From Dolichospermum sp. UHCC 0259 (lineage in GTDB: Bacteria; Cyanobacteriota; Cyanobacteriia; Cyanobacteriales; Nostocaceae), in contig NZ_VIKX01000132.1 of the NCBI RefSeq assembly GCF_009711935.1, positions 1-36,203 of the forward strand: DNA of 36,203 nucleotides, given 5' to 3'. The notes below the pieces were generated by a model. It had not been told where the DNA came from and ran no database searches. It was given only the letters and a program-made list of their open reading frames with translations. Position numbers and translations under genes: made by a program. Positions 27,076 to 36,180 of this stretch are shown here, one piece after another. How positions within the stretch are numbered: the first letter of the stretch is position 1; every line of letters starts with the position of its first letter.

Positions 27076-28236
27076 TTATCGAGATGTTTCTATAGCTTCT
27101 ATAGATTTATTGGCTTCTTCATAGAGAGCATTTAAGTAATCACGCTGACGTACACCTTGAACATTACTGCCCTGTTTTAACAATTTATAAAATACTAATT
27201 GAGCATCATTTTCACGTAAAATTACATCATTTCCAGGTTGCAATTGTATATCTTGTACAAAATTTTTGGCTTCTCTTTTGGCATATTCTAAGTAAAATTT
27301 GAACAATTCTACAGCTTCTTCATCATTTTTTATAGGTAAAAGCTGAACTTCATTAGCAAGACGACCTCTAATAGCTGGAAGCATCTCACGGTAACGTTCA
27401 AGGGCATCTGTAGTTAAAGCAACCATTAAGAAAAGATATTTAGGTAGTGCATCAATTAAAGCCCGCAGAGCAGATAAATATCTTAAAACAATAGTTTTTG
27501 ATAAGCTCCCATTCTGTTTTTCCAATTCATCAAGAAGAATAAAAATACCTTCTAAGGTTTTCATTTCTGAACCTAAATATACAATATCTCGTAATGCTCT
27601 CGTTTTTGCTTCTACAGTATCTAGACGAAAATTGACTCCCAGTTCAGTTTGATGAGATTTTCTGACAGGTAATCCTAACAACCATTGATATGCTAAAGAT
27701 AGGCGTTCACTTAATTTTTCTTCTGAGTCAACAACCGCCAAAAGAGCTTTCAGCATTGTTTTAATTTCGCTCATTCGCACAAATTCTAATAATTTATCAG
27801 TATCATCTATCTCTTCTTTTTTCTTTGCAAGTGTATTAATTGAACGACGTAAGTAGTCTTCTCCCAAATTCTCAAATATAGACCTAATAAGTGGATCAAA
27901 AAATGGTTCTGGATCTGGAACGTATCTAATCACAAAAAATCCATGTTGAGAAAGTTTTTCATGCAAAGCATTTTCATAAGCATTCAGAAGGTTCGTCTTG
28001 CCAATTCCCTGACTAGCAGTTATTGAAATTACATGAGATTTACGATCTGAATAAAATGTCTTTACCGCAGCATCAACCTGATCATCTGCTTCTGTTGACA
28101 TATGCGGATGACCACTGGTTTGTCCAGCACTGGGAAAAGGGTTGCTCAATACACCAAACTTCTTATAAAGCAATTTGGGTTGCTCTTCTTGTATGTTAGC
28201 AATCACCTCATCTGTAAATAGATTTTCAAGAGGCAT
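27076..28236 (-). CDS. P-loop (AAA/ORC-like) ATPase, third gene of the PIN-nuclease operon
   Basis: A 386-residue cytosolic protein. Residues 30-36 (LSNPFPS) resemble the NPF lead-in seen before some ORC- and BrxD-like ATPase domains. Walker A is A74-T81 (ASQGIGKT), Walker B is IFILLDELEK with D236 and E237, a sensor-like LMVALTTDA lies near 270, and candidate arginine fingers R290 and R292 sit in LPAIRGRLA. The tail is helical. It is not a known housekeeping ATPase. Its ATG lies 11 bases inside the end of the PIN gene, with AAGGAG spaced four to five bases upstream, so translation is coupled. It probably powers or gates the PIN nuclease (inference). Confidence 0.82.
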   Translation of the reverse strand: MPLENLFTDEVIANIQEEQPKLLYKKFGVLSNPFPSAGQTSGHPHMSTEADDQVDAAVKTFYSDRKSHVISITASQGIGKTNLLNAYENALHEKLSQHGFFVIRYVPDPEPFFDPLIRSIFENLGEDYLRRSINTLAKKKEEIDDTDKLLEFVRMSEIKTMLKALLAVVDSEEKLSERLSLAYQWLLGLPVRKSHQTELGVNFRLDTVEAKTRALRDIVYLGSEMKTLEGIFILLDELEKQNGSLSKTIVLRYLSALRALIDALPKYLFLMVALTTDALERYREMLPAIRGRLANEVQLLPIKNDEEAVELFKFYLEYAKREAKNFVQDIQLQPGNDVILRENDAQLVFYKLLKQGSNVQGVRQRDYLNALYEEANKSIEAIETSR

Positions 28237-30295
28237 CTTTAACTCCTTCTAGCTTGATACGTACAGCAGATGTACCAGGTATAAGAAAATCTCCATGATA
28301 TAGATAAACTCTTTCTAACTGGGGAAGTCCGTCACTTGTCTTAATTATCCACAAATCGTGTTGTTGAAAACGAGTATCTGGAGTAGATCCTTCCGCATAG
28401 ACATTAACTAAGTGTTGTTCTTGTGCTTCTTTCACCAATTTTTTAGCTGATAAGGGATGAATAGCATATTTAATGGCTAATTCTTCTAACCATTGTCCAG
28501 TAAGTATCCATTCTGTGTCTCCCTGTGAACGAATTGATTTATAAACCTCTACTGCTAAATTAGCAAACTCTGGTAAATCAGGTATGTTATTCGTGGCAAC
28601 AATTCTTTTGTTTTCTATATTCAACCAAGCACAAGCCGCCTCACCGAGCTTGATATAGGTTGATTTTGCTTTATTTAAAATTGGTAATGTGCTATATTCA
28701 ACACTCTTACCTTGATTTACATAGTTATATAGTTCTTCAAATGATGGTATTTTCTTCAAATAAAATAAAACTTTAATATGCTCTTCATTCACTACACTTT
28801 GCCATAGAGATTTCAGTAATTCCGTACAGATGATTTGGCTATCATTAACTTCAACAAATGAACCACTCTTCAGAAAATTTTTATACGAATTGTAACGATC
28901 TTGATGTTTTAATCCTAATTTATCTTGAGCTTCTTGATTAGTTAATTCTCCCTTGTCTACTAACATTTTCATCAGCACAAACATCTGATCTGGACTAAAT
29001 CCATATCCCTTAACTATTGTTTCTATATTTTGGCTAGAGACTACATCAGTTTGATCTGGTCTTTCTATATCTGTTGATAGTGAGTTAGAGGTATTATCTA
29101 TTGTTGCTGGGGATGTTTCAGAGTTAAAGTTTCCCCAAAGAAGATCATCTTTGACGTGAAGTGGTTGCCAAGTATATTCCCCACTAGGTATTCCCCATAG
29201 CTCTAATGACTCGTTAGTATGAGAATTGTGCAAGCGAAGGCAACCAAATGATACAGCTAATTCCCAAAGAACATCTGTCAGTGGTACTGTATATATTTCT
29301 TGACTGAAAGGATGAAAAATAGCACCAGTCAGTTTCCTATTATCGAACTTAGGAACAGAACGAGATTCAAAAAAGAAGACATCCATTCCTTCTGCCATCG
29401 TCATTCTAGCTAGACCTTGATCACTAGTTAGAAGGGCAAGTTTATGATCTGGACGAACTAGTGTTTGAAAGCGTCGTGCAGTTTCTAAAATTAGACGATC
29501 AGCAAAACTTCTAGTTACATTTTGTAACCCTAAAGCTTTATCTTCAGAATCACTACTAGGTGTCACAATACCTCGTAGGGGATCAGCACCTAAATCACCA
29601 CGTTCTATTTCTGCATCCGAATGTAATTCTAAACGAAGTAAAGTTCTTTGACCTCCTTGACTAAGAAGATGTTGACGAAGTGTTGCAGGATTATTCTTAG
29701 TTTTGTTTTTATTTTCATTATTCCAGCGAATTTTAGAAAGATAGTTATCCACTTGTGTGACTATTTCCATATGAACTATTGCTGGTACTTTAATTCTTAC
29801 CCAAGGTGTAAGAAATCGAGATAAAAAATCAAGACCTCCTTGGTGGACGGCTGACGTATCTGTAACAACTGTGAGTGGTTTCCGTAAAGGAATTTTGGCA
29901 ATAGTTTCTACATCAAAAATTGGTAAAAGTAGACAAGTCCTTCGCAAAACATCCTGTAATCCTTCCCTAAAAGCCTTTTGAACACTCTCTTTATATTTAT
30001 GGTCATCAAGACATTTTAAAACATTCTGATCCAGTTCTTCTGAGGATGGCATTTGCCATTCAAATCCACCAAATTTAGCAGCACAAAGTTCATCATATGT
30101 AGCTTCTATGTCAATGGATTCCCCTGTAGGTTGGCTTTTTCGTCCTGGTTGTAATTTGATAGTCCCAACATTTACCCATTGATCACGCCCAAAACATATA
30201 TCTTCACCAAGATATATTGCAAAATCTTCTCCATTCTTACCTATTTGGGCAATGTATTTTATCGCATCTTCTTTACTAAGCAATTTTAATTCCAT
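28226..30295 (-). CDS. PIN-domain nuclease-like protein with winged-helix-like C-terminal region
   Basis: A 689-residue soluble protein. Residues about 140-310 read as a PIN domain with all four acidic positions: D146 (VVTDTSAVH), E177 (IVHMEIVT), D266 (SFADRLILE) and D292 (LLTSDQGLARM). A 60-residue insertion lies between the second and third. An N-terminal 130-residue region and a long C-terminal part (320-689) are unrecognised; GELTNQEAQDKLGLK with YNSYKNFLKSG near 440-480 looks like a winged helix. PIN domains of this type cleave RNA, less often DNA. It starts 12 bases after gene 1 and overlaps the ATPase gene by 11 bases, so the three form one operon. The target and trigger are unknown. 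Confidence 0.78.
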   Translation of the reverse strand: MELKLLSKEDAIKYIAQIGKNGEDFAIYLGEDICFGRDQWVNVGTIKLQPGRKSQPTGESIDIEATYDELCAAKFGGFEWQMPSSEELDQNVLKCLDDHKYKESVQKAFREGLQDVLRRTCLLLPIFDVETIAKIPLRKPLTVVTDTSAVHQGGLDFLSRFLTPWVRIKVPAIVHMEIVTQVDNYLSKIRWNNENKNKTKNNPATLRQHLLSQGGQRTLLRLELHSDAEIERGDLGADPLRGIVTPSSDSEDKALGLQNVTRSFADRLILETARRFQTLVRPDHKLALLTSDQGLARMTMAEGMDVFFFESRSVPKFDNRKLTGAIFHPFSQEIYTVPLTDVLWELAVSFGCLRLHNSHTNESLELWGIPSGEYTWQPLHVKDDLLWGNFNSETSPATIDNTSNSLSTDIERPDQTDVVSSQNIETIVKGYGFSPDQMFVLMKMLVDKGELTNQEAQDKLGLKHQDRYNSYKNFLKSGSFVEVNDSQIICTELLKSLWQSVVNEEHIKVLFYLKKIPSFEELYNYVNQGKSVEYSTLPILNKAKSTYIKLGEAACAWLNIENKRIVATNNIPDLPEFANLAVEVYKSIRSQGDTEWILTGQWLEELAIKYAIHPLSAKKLVKEAQEQHLVNVYAEGSTPDTRFQQHDLWIIKTSDGLPQLERVYLYHGDFLIPGTSAVRIKLEGVKDAS
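28241..28248 (-). promoter_or_regulatory. Strong ribosome binding site for the ATPase gene, inside the PIN gene
   Basis: On the minus strand AAGGAGTT precedes AAAGATG, in the last codons of the PIN gene. It is the strongest Shine-Dalgarno match of the operon and fixes the ATPase start at 28236. Confidence 0.75.
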
Positions 30296-30307
30296 CAGCT
30301 TACTCTT

Positions 30308-30763
30308 TTACTGAAATGATACATTCACATCTGGAACATTAACAAACGTATCACACACCCACTGAATATGCTGGCGTAATGCCAGAAGTTGATGTTGACG
30401 AAGGTTTATACTCTCACCATTAAATAATTGTCTAGATTCTTCTGAGTCACTCCAAGATGATTCATATTTATTAGACAATATTTCATCTATCACGATGATA
30501 ACTTGCTTGAACTGTTCAATTCCACGTTCTTGAACTGGCTTTGCTAGTGCAAATTTTTCCATTAATTCTTCTCGTAGTCGCTGAGTTTGCTCACTGCTGG
30601 TCACTGAACCAAAGGGATCTCCGAAAGGTTCCCAAGAGTAGAGGCACTCCTGGTAAGCTCCCATATCTGCTAAACTATTATCCTTGGTATCCAGATATTC
30701 CTTATTCCATCGGCAAGGTCGCCAAATACGTAGTCGTAATGGACTTGAACTGTTGCTGATCAT
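30308..30763 (-). CDS. Unrecognised small protein, first gene of the PIN/ATPase operon
   Basis: A 151-residue soluble protein. The N-terminal RLRIWRPCRWNKEY is basic and aromatic; the middle is acidic and helical (QRLREELMEKFAL, EQFKQVIIVIDEILS), and the C-terminus is another helix (LLALRQHIQWVCDTF). No known domain is visible. The ATG at 30763 follows a weak AGATTATCAAG. Twelve bases separate it from the PIN gene. By position it may be an adaptor or specificity subunit; this is a guess. Confidence 0.7.
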   Translation of the reverse strand: MISNSSSPLRLRIWRPCRWNKEYLDTKDNSLADMGAYQECLYSWEPFGDPFGSVTSSEQTQRLREELMEKFALAKPVQERGIEQFKQVIIVIDEILSNKYESSWSDSEESRQLFNGESINLRQHQLLALRQHIQWVCDTFVNVPDVNVSFQ

Positions 30764-31034
30764 CTTGATAATCTCTCATTCTAAAATATTCAAAATTATT
30801 AAGTTCAGAGGATATTTTACAACGTATTTGGTAGTGTATTAAAGACTTACACATATTCTATCGCCAAATACTTAATAATATGAATGTGTTTTATCTATAA
30901 ATGTCTTTGGGAGTTTGACATATGAATAATCTTAAAGATTCTAGGTTATAAAATGGGTTACAAACTTGAACAATTTTGAATTACTAGAAATATTTATAAA
31001 ACCTCTTATTAGCTTTTCACTTACAGTCAATTAA
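30764..31034. other. Upstream region of the PIN/ATPase operon
   Basis: AT-rich spacer with no open frame of note. It should hold the operon promoter, which I cannot place with confidence. No copy of the tRNA-Ser 3' end is seen here. Confidence 0.4.
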
Positions 31035-31067
31035 CCCCCAGACTTAAATTATGAATTAGTCTGAGGG
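31035..31067 (-). terminator. Hairpin behind cphA
   Basis: CCCCCAGACTTAA pairs with TTAGTCTGAGGG around a short AT loop, 24 bases after the cphA stop. On the minus strand it is followed by GGTTAATT rather than a pure T run, so termination is likely but not certain. Confidence 0.6.
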
Positions 31068-31090
31068 CAATTTACAAACAAGAGATGCTC

Positions 31091-33787
31091 CTAAATCAGT
31101 GTATTAACCACAGAAGAAGATGCTATCCCATTTTGGGAATCATTGTTAATTGATTGCTGAGGCTGGACTTCTTCCTGTACACCCCGCATTTTAATTAACT
31201 TAATAGCCCGGTTGACGCTTTCTGGCAAAACTACTACCAAACTACCATCAGCAGCCATATCTAAGGCTTTGTTAATAGCTGTGGTTTCATCCAAAATTGA
31301 TTCAAAGCGGTAATTAGGCTTAACTTGGGTAATACCTTCAACAATCAAATCTGAAGCTGAACCACGAGGTCTACCTCTAGTATCATCATCTTCCTTAACA
31401 ATGATGTAGTCAAAGATATCTGCTGATAATCTACCTAGAGTAACAAAGTCTTCGTCACGGCGATCGCCAGGACCACCAATTACACCAATGCGCTGTCCCG
31501 TTGTCCAGTTGCGGACAAATGACCCCAAAGCCTCGTAACTAGCAGCATTGTGGGCATAATCTACCAAAGCATGGTATTTACCCAAATTAAACAAATTCAT
31601 CCGGCCTGGGGTCTGACTTACAGAAGCACGAAAGCCTCTTAAACCAGCGCGAATTTGCTCAATGGTGACATCCTGAACAAAAGCTGCCAAACTAGCGGCT
31701 AAAGCATTAGCAATCATAAATGGCGCTCTTGCACCCATTGTCAAGGGAATATTTTCTGCCCTTTCGATGCGGTGCGTCCAATCACCTTTGACAATAGACA
31801 GATAACCATGTTCATAGATTGCGGCTACTCCACCCTGTTGGATATGTTTCCGTACCAGATCCGAGTCTGGATTCATGGTAAAGTAGGCAATGTTGGCCTT
31901 AGTCTTTTCTGCCATAGCCGCAACTCGGTGATCATCGGCATTGAGTACCGCATAACCATCGGGGAAAACAGCTTCAGCAACTACGCTTTTCAGATGGGCT
32001 AATTGCTCAATAGTATCTATATCGCCGATGCCTAAATGGTCAGCAGACACATTTAATACCACACCTACATTAGCATTTTCAAAACCTAACCCAGAGCGGA
32101 GAATACCACCGCGAGCCGATTCCAATACGGCTACTTCTACGGTCGGATCTTGAAGGATAACATGGGCGCTTTGAGGTCCTGTATTATCTCCCGATTCTAC
32201 TAAGAAATCACCGATATAAGTACCATCTGTAGTTGTGTAGCCTACAACCTTACCAGTTTGCTTATAAATATGGGCTAACAGGCGAGTCGTGGTGGTTTTG
32301 CCATTCGTACCTGTAACTGAAAGTATAGGAATGCGGCTAGATTGTTCGTTGGGGAACAGCATATCCATAACTGCGCCGGCTACGTTGCGGGGTATGCCAA
32401 CGCTGGGGGCAACGTGCATTCGGAAACCTGGAGCAGCATTGACTTCAACAATCACACCGTCTAATTCTCTTAAGGGACGGCTAATATCTGAAGTCACGAT
32501 ATCTATACCAGCCACATCTAAGCCGATAATTCTCACTATCCGTTGTGCTAACCAGCGATTTTCGGGGTGAATTTCGTCTGTGCGATCTACAGCACTACCA
32601 CCTGTACTTAAGTTAGCTGTAGCTCTTAAATAACAAATTTCTCCCTGGGGTGGCACACTATTGATGGTGTACCCTTGTCTATCTAGGAGTTGGTAGCTGG
32701 TACGGTCTAGTTCGATTTTCGTCAAGACGTTATCATGTCCGTCACCACGTTTAGGGTCAAGGTTTGTTTCTTCAATTAGTTCTGTAATTGTAGATTTGCC
32801 ATTACCCACGACATGGGCAGGAGTTCTCTCTGCTACAGCAACTACCTTGCCATTAACGACTAATACTCGATGATCTCGTCCTACATAATATCGCTCAACA
32901 ATGATTGAGCGCGAGACTTGTCGAGCCATTTCATAAGCTGCTTCTGCGTCTTCCCAGTTGCGGATATCAATGGTGATCCCTCGTCCATGATTGCCGTCTA
33001 AGGGCTTAATCACGATGGGATAACCGCCAACATATTCAATGGCTTCTTCTAAATCATCAAAGAAATTGATGACTGTACCTCTGGGGACTGGTACGCCGTT
33101 GGCATCAAGAATCCGTTTAGTAGCTTCTTTATCACCAGCTAGTTCTACACCCAGAATGCCTGTGTTATTGGTCATTGTGGCTTGAATCCGTTTTTGATGG
33201 ATACCATAGCCCAATTGAATTAAGAATCTAGCTGGTAAAGGCATCCAAGGAATACCTTTTTTCTCCGCTTCTTTGATAATGGCTTCTGTGGAAGGGCCAA
33301 GGGACGCATCACGCCAAAAGTCTTTGAGGTCTTGAACGTCTTGCTCTAGTTCGGCTTTGGGATAACGTCCTCGGTCAATAATACTTTGACATAGCCTGAC
33401 TGCTGCCCGGGCTGCATAGCGACCCGCTTCTTCATTTAGGTACTCAATCACTACCTGGTAAATTCCAGGTGTGGCGGTTTCACGGGTGCGACCGAAACCT
33501 ACGTGCATTCCCGCTAATTCCTGGAGTTCCAAGGCTACGTGTTCCACTATATGACCCATCATGGTGCCTTCTCGCACCCGCATTAGAAAACCACCACGAC
33601 AGCCTGGGGAGCAGTAGTGACCCTCTAGACTTGGCAGTGCCTCTACTAATCCTTCATAAAAGCCAGCTATTTCATTTGAGGGGGTTTCGGCAAGGTTATC
33701 TAAGTCTAGGCGCATAACGATCAGTTTGTGCCGTCGAATGCTCCAGTAATTTGGGCCGCGTAAGGTCTGGATCTTGAGGATTCTCAT
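31091..33787 (-). CDS. cphA: Cyanophycin synthetase
   Basis: An 898-residue enzyme that makes cyanophycin (a polyaspartate backbone with arginine side chains), the nitrogen store of cyanobacteria. It has an N-terminal domain with HIVEHVALELQELAG, an ATP-grasp domain at about 205-470 (VIKPLDGNHGRGITI, VEVNAAPGFRMHVAP) adding Asp, and a Mur-ligase-like domain with Walker loop VTGTNGKTTTTR at about 491 adding Arg. The ATG at 33787 (MRILKIQTLRGPNYW) is chosen because homologues begin there; the frame's ten-codon extension starts at TTG. It lies 177 bases behind cphB on the same strand, the usual cyanobacterial cphBA order. Confidence 0.97.
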   Translation of the reverse strand: MRILKIQTLRGPNYWSIRRHKLIVMRLDLDNLAETPSNEIAGFYEGLVEALPSLEGHYCSPGCRGGFLMRVREGTMMGHIVEHVALELQELAGMHVGFGRTRETATPGIYQVVIEYLNEEAGRYAARAAVRLCQSIIDRGRYPKAELEQDVQDLKDFWRDASLGPSTEAIIKEAEKKGIPWMPLPARFLIQLGYGIHQKRIQATMTNNTGILGVELAGDKEATKRILDANGVPVPRGTVINFFDDLEEAIEYVGGYPIVIKPLDGNHGRGITIDIRNWEDAEAAYEMARQVSRSIIVERYYVGRDHRVLVVNGKVVAVAERTPAHVVGNGKSTITELIEETNLDPKRGDGHDNVLTKIELDRTSYQLLDRQGYTINSVPPQGEICYLRATANLSTGGSAVDRTDEIHPENRWLAQRIVRIIGLDVAGIDIVTSDISRPLRELDGVIVEVNAAPGFRMHVAPSVGIPRNVAGAVMDMLFPNEQSSRIPILSVTGTNGKTTTTRLLAHIYKQTGKVVGYTTTDGTYIGDFLVESGDNTGPQSAHVILQDPTVEVAVLESARGGILRSGLGFENANVGVVLNVSADHLGIGDIDTIEQLAHLKSVVAEAVFPDGYAVLNADDHRVAAMAEKTKANIAYFTMNPDSDLVRKHIQQGGVAAIYEHGYLSIVKGDWTHRIERAENIPLTMGARAPFMIANALAASLAAFVQDVTIEQIRAGLRGFRASVSQTPGRMNLFNLGKYHALVDYAHNAASYEALGSFVRNWTTGQRIGVIGGPGDRRDEDFVTLGRLSADIFDYIIVKEDDDTRGRPRGSASDLIVEGITQVKPNYRFESILDETTAINKALDMAADGSLVVVLPESVNRAIKLIKMRGVQEEVQPQQSINNDSQNGIASSSVVNTLI

Positions 33788-33964
33788 GGGAATAGGTAGA
33801 TGGAGATTCGTAACCAAAATTCTAGTTTTTTGCTGGAACTGACCGCTAAATTTGGCATTTGAAGCAGTTTTTCCTTCTGAGGTGGAATTGATCTAAACTC
33901 TAGAGGAAGAAATCAACATGGGGTCAACTCAGTGTAACCTGAGATACTCTATATCTTCCTATCG

Positions 33965-34828
33965 TCAGCTAGAGATGCGATGCACAGCAGGTAAAACAGT
34001 ACGTTGGTAAAGATGGAAACGATCTCCGTAACTGAGGATATGTAGTCTTAAATTATGTACGGTTAAGGGTTCGTTAGCACTAACGTTAGGTTCGTTGGTG
34101 TGGGTAAGTTCGGTAGGGTCAACAATGGTGACACTGCCTTTGCCCATAACTTGTAGCCAACCATCGCGTTCAAACACGGCACAGGTATCTTCGTCTATAC
34201 CAATACCTAATCTATCTGGGTGAGCAGCGATCGCGCTAACTAGTCGCCCCATCCGATTCCGGTTATGGAAGTGTTGGTCAACGACAACTTCAGGAATGAA
34301 TCCTAAGCCTGTTGCCATGTCCACCAGGGAACGATTTGGTGTTTCACCACTACCACCACCTGCGATCATGTGATGTCCCATCACGGCTGCTCCAGCGCTG
34401 GTTCCTGCTAGAGTCAGTTGTCCGGCTCTTACCCGCTGGCGGATAATTTCCATTGCGGGTGTGTCGGACAGGACTCCACAAAGACGCAGTTGGTCTCCTC
34501 CTGTCAAGAAGACACCACTACAGGCTTCAAGAGATGCTTTAATCTCAGGATTTTCGCATTGTTCCCGTTCCCGAATGTCTAATATCTCAACCTTTTCCGC
34601 ACCCATTTCTTCAAAAATGCGAACGTACCTACCAGCAATAATGGCAGGCTCACGAGAGGCTGATGGAATTATTGTAATATACGCCTTGTTACCACCAGCG
34701 CGAACAAAAAAAGTTCTTAGAATTTCACGTCCATGAACTTTATCTTCTGCGCCTCCGATAACCAGTACGGCGGTTTTAGTAGCTTGGGGTGTCCTCATTT
34801 CCAGCGATTTAACTTCTAACTGCGGCAT
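33965..34828 (-). CDS. cphB: Cyanophycinase
   Basis: A 287-residue serine exopeptidase that releases beta-Asp-Arg dipeptides from cyanophycin. The nucleophile Ser lies in LAGTSAGAAVMG; VLVIGGAEDKVHG near the start and VVDQHFHNRNRMGRL are signature stretches. The frame is open for another 50 codons upstream, but that part is basic and unlike the family; MPQLEVKSLEMRTPQ matches the usual start. It sits upstream of cphA, so degradation and synthesis genes share a strand and probably a message. The heptamer array at 35246 lies in its promoter-side region. Confidence 0.96.
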   Translation of the reverse strand: MPQLEVKSLEMRTPQATKTAVLVIGGAEDKVHGREILRTFFVRAGGNKAYITIIPSASREPAIIAGRYVRIFEEMGAEKVEILDIREREQCENPEIKASLEACSGVFLTGGDQLRLCGVLSDTPAMEIIRQRVRAGQLTLAGTSAGAAVMGHHMIAGGGSGETPNRSLVDMATGLGFIPEVVVDQHFHNRNRMGRLVSAIAAHPDRLGIGIDEDTCAVFERDGWLQVMGKGSVTIVDPTELTHTNEPNVSANEPLTVHNLRLHILSYGDRFHLYQRTVLPAVHRISS

Positions 34829-35245
34829 TGTGTTTCTGCTTGAGGGAGTCAACAACTTCAGGTTAATTGAACAAGGTTTGGTGCTTGTTAATTTTTGCCT
34901 TTGGCTTTGATGAGAGGACACTGTTTGACGCACACGATGCCTCAATTTTCTCATGTCCGTCGTTCTCATGGCCAGCATCTTGTTTTTTACCTATCTACTT
35001 TTTCCAGATGGCTTTCATAGTGCTAAATTAACTATAATTCCCTTCTGGACTTAGGATTTAGTCGGTCTTGACACTCTTACTTCTGAGGCTAGTTGGATGT
35101 ATCCCGGAAGTTGTTAACTTTGGTGGGATTATTAATTTAAATTTAGTAGTGACAATATTTAAACATAAATTAAGTAATTAGAAAAACTTTTGAGGTCAGT
35201 TGTCAGTGGTCAGTTGTCATTGGTGAAAACGATTCTTCTTCCTCT
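34829..35245. other. cphB-trmD divergent intergenic region, left part
   Basis: Holds the probable cphB promoter region and a GTCAGTTGTCAGTGGTCAGT short repeat at 35196-35220. No gene is recognised. Confidence 0.45.
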
Positions 35246-35356
<111 letters not shown>

Positions 35357-35433
35357 AATCCATGCTAGGTTATCAGTTATGGTATTGGCTAGGTATCTCC
35401 CCTTAAAATTAGTTCTATCGAATACGAATTACT

Positions 35434-36159
35434 GTGCGTTTTGATATAGTTACACTTTTTCCTGACTGTTTTACGTCAATTCTCAGTTCTGGTTTATTGG
35501 CTAAGGCTTTAGCTAAACAGATTGCTCAAGTGCATTTAGTTAATCCTAGAGATTTTACTACGGATAAGCATCATAAGGTGGATGATCAACCCTATGGTGG
35601 TGGCGTGGGAATGTTGATGAAGCCAGAACCAATTTTTGCGGCTGTGGAGTCTTTGCCGATTCTACCCCGTCGAAATGTGATTTTGATGAGTCCCCAAGGA
35701 CAACCGATGAATCAGCCCTTGCTGCGCGAATTAGCCACGAATTACGACCAGTTGGTTGTGATCTGTGGTCATTATGAAGGGGTAGATGACAGGGTGCTAA
35801 ATTTGGTAAATCGGGAGATTTCTTTGGGGGATTTTATTCTAACGGGGGGAGAAATTCCTGCGATGGTTTTGATTAATGGTGTGGTGCGTCTGCTTCCGGG
35901 AACTGTGGGTAAGGAGGAATCTCTGAAGACGGAAAGTTTTGAGGAATATTTGTTGGATTTTCCCCAGTACACTCGTCCGGCAAATTTTCGTGGTTGGCAA
36001 GTCCCAGATGTGCTACTAAGTGGTAATCATGCAGCGATCGCTCGTTGGCGTTTTCAACAACAAATTGAACGCACTGCTTCCCGTCGTCCTGATTTATTGG
36101 AAAAATGGCAAGAAGAGAGGGAGCAGGGGAGCAGGGGAGTAGGGGAGCAGGGGAAGTAG
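35434..36159 (+). CDS. trmD: tRNA (guanine-37-N1)-methyltransferase
   Basis: A 241-residue SPOUT methyltransferase that puts m1G at position 37 of tRNAs with a G36, preventing frameshifts. It begins MRFDIVTLFPDCF from a GTG codon. The trefoil-knot SAM site is seen in VICGHYEGVDDRVL and SLGDFILTGGEIPAMV; DDQPYGGGVGMLMK is the tRNA-binding signature. The last 13 residues (REQGSRGVGEQGK) are encoded by a G-rich AGCAGGGG repeat that continues past the stop, so the natural end has been replaced or extended by the repeat. Confidence 0.97.
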   Translation: MRFDIVTLFPDCFTSILSSGLLAKALAKQIAQVHLVNPRDFTTDKHHKVDDQPYGGGVGMLMKPEPIFAAVESLPILPRRNVILMSPQGQPMNQPLLRELATNYDQLVVICGHYEGVDDRVLNLVNREISLGDFILTGGEIPAMVLINGVVRLLPGTVGKEESLKTESFEEYLLDFPQYTRPANFRGWQVPDVLLSGNHAAIARWRFQQQIERTASRRPDLLEKWQEEREQGSRGVGEQGK

Positions 36160-36180
36160 GGGGAGTAGGGGGAGTAGGGG
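36117..36180 (+). repeat. G-rich tandem repeat overlapping the trmD 3' end
   Basis: Units of GGGGAGCA/GGGGAGTA (GAGCAGGGGAGCAGGGGAGT and onward) cross the trmD stop codon. Confidence 0.8.

Noticed and set aside
26845-31034. tRNA-Ser as the attachment site of an integrated island carrying the PIN/ATPase operon
   Set aside because: No integrase gene, and no second copy of the tRNA 3' end is visible before cphA.
26400-31460. Lack of HIP1 octamers as proof that the PIN/ATPase operon is foreign
   Set aside because: Comparable HIP1-free gaps occur over ordinary genes (1-6 kb, 7.3-13.4 kb), so the gap is not informative.
33788-33817. Ten-codon N-terminal extension of cyanophycin synthetase
   Set aside because: It would start at TTG, and homologues begin at the ATG at 33787.
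34829-34978. 50-residue N-terminal extension of cyanophycinase
   Set aside because: It is basic and low-complexity, and the family's usual start is at 34828.
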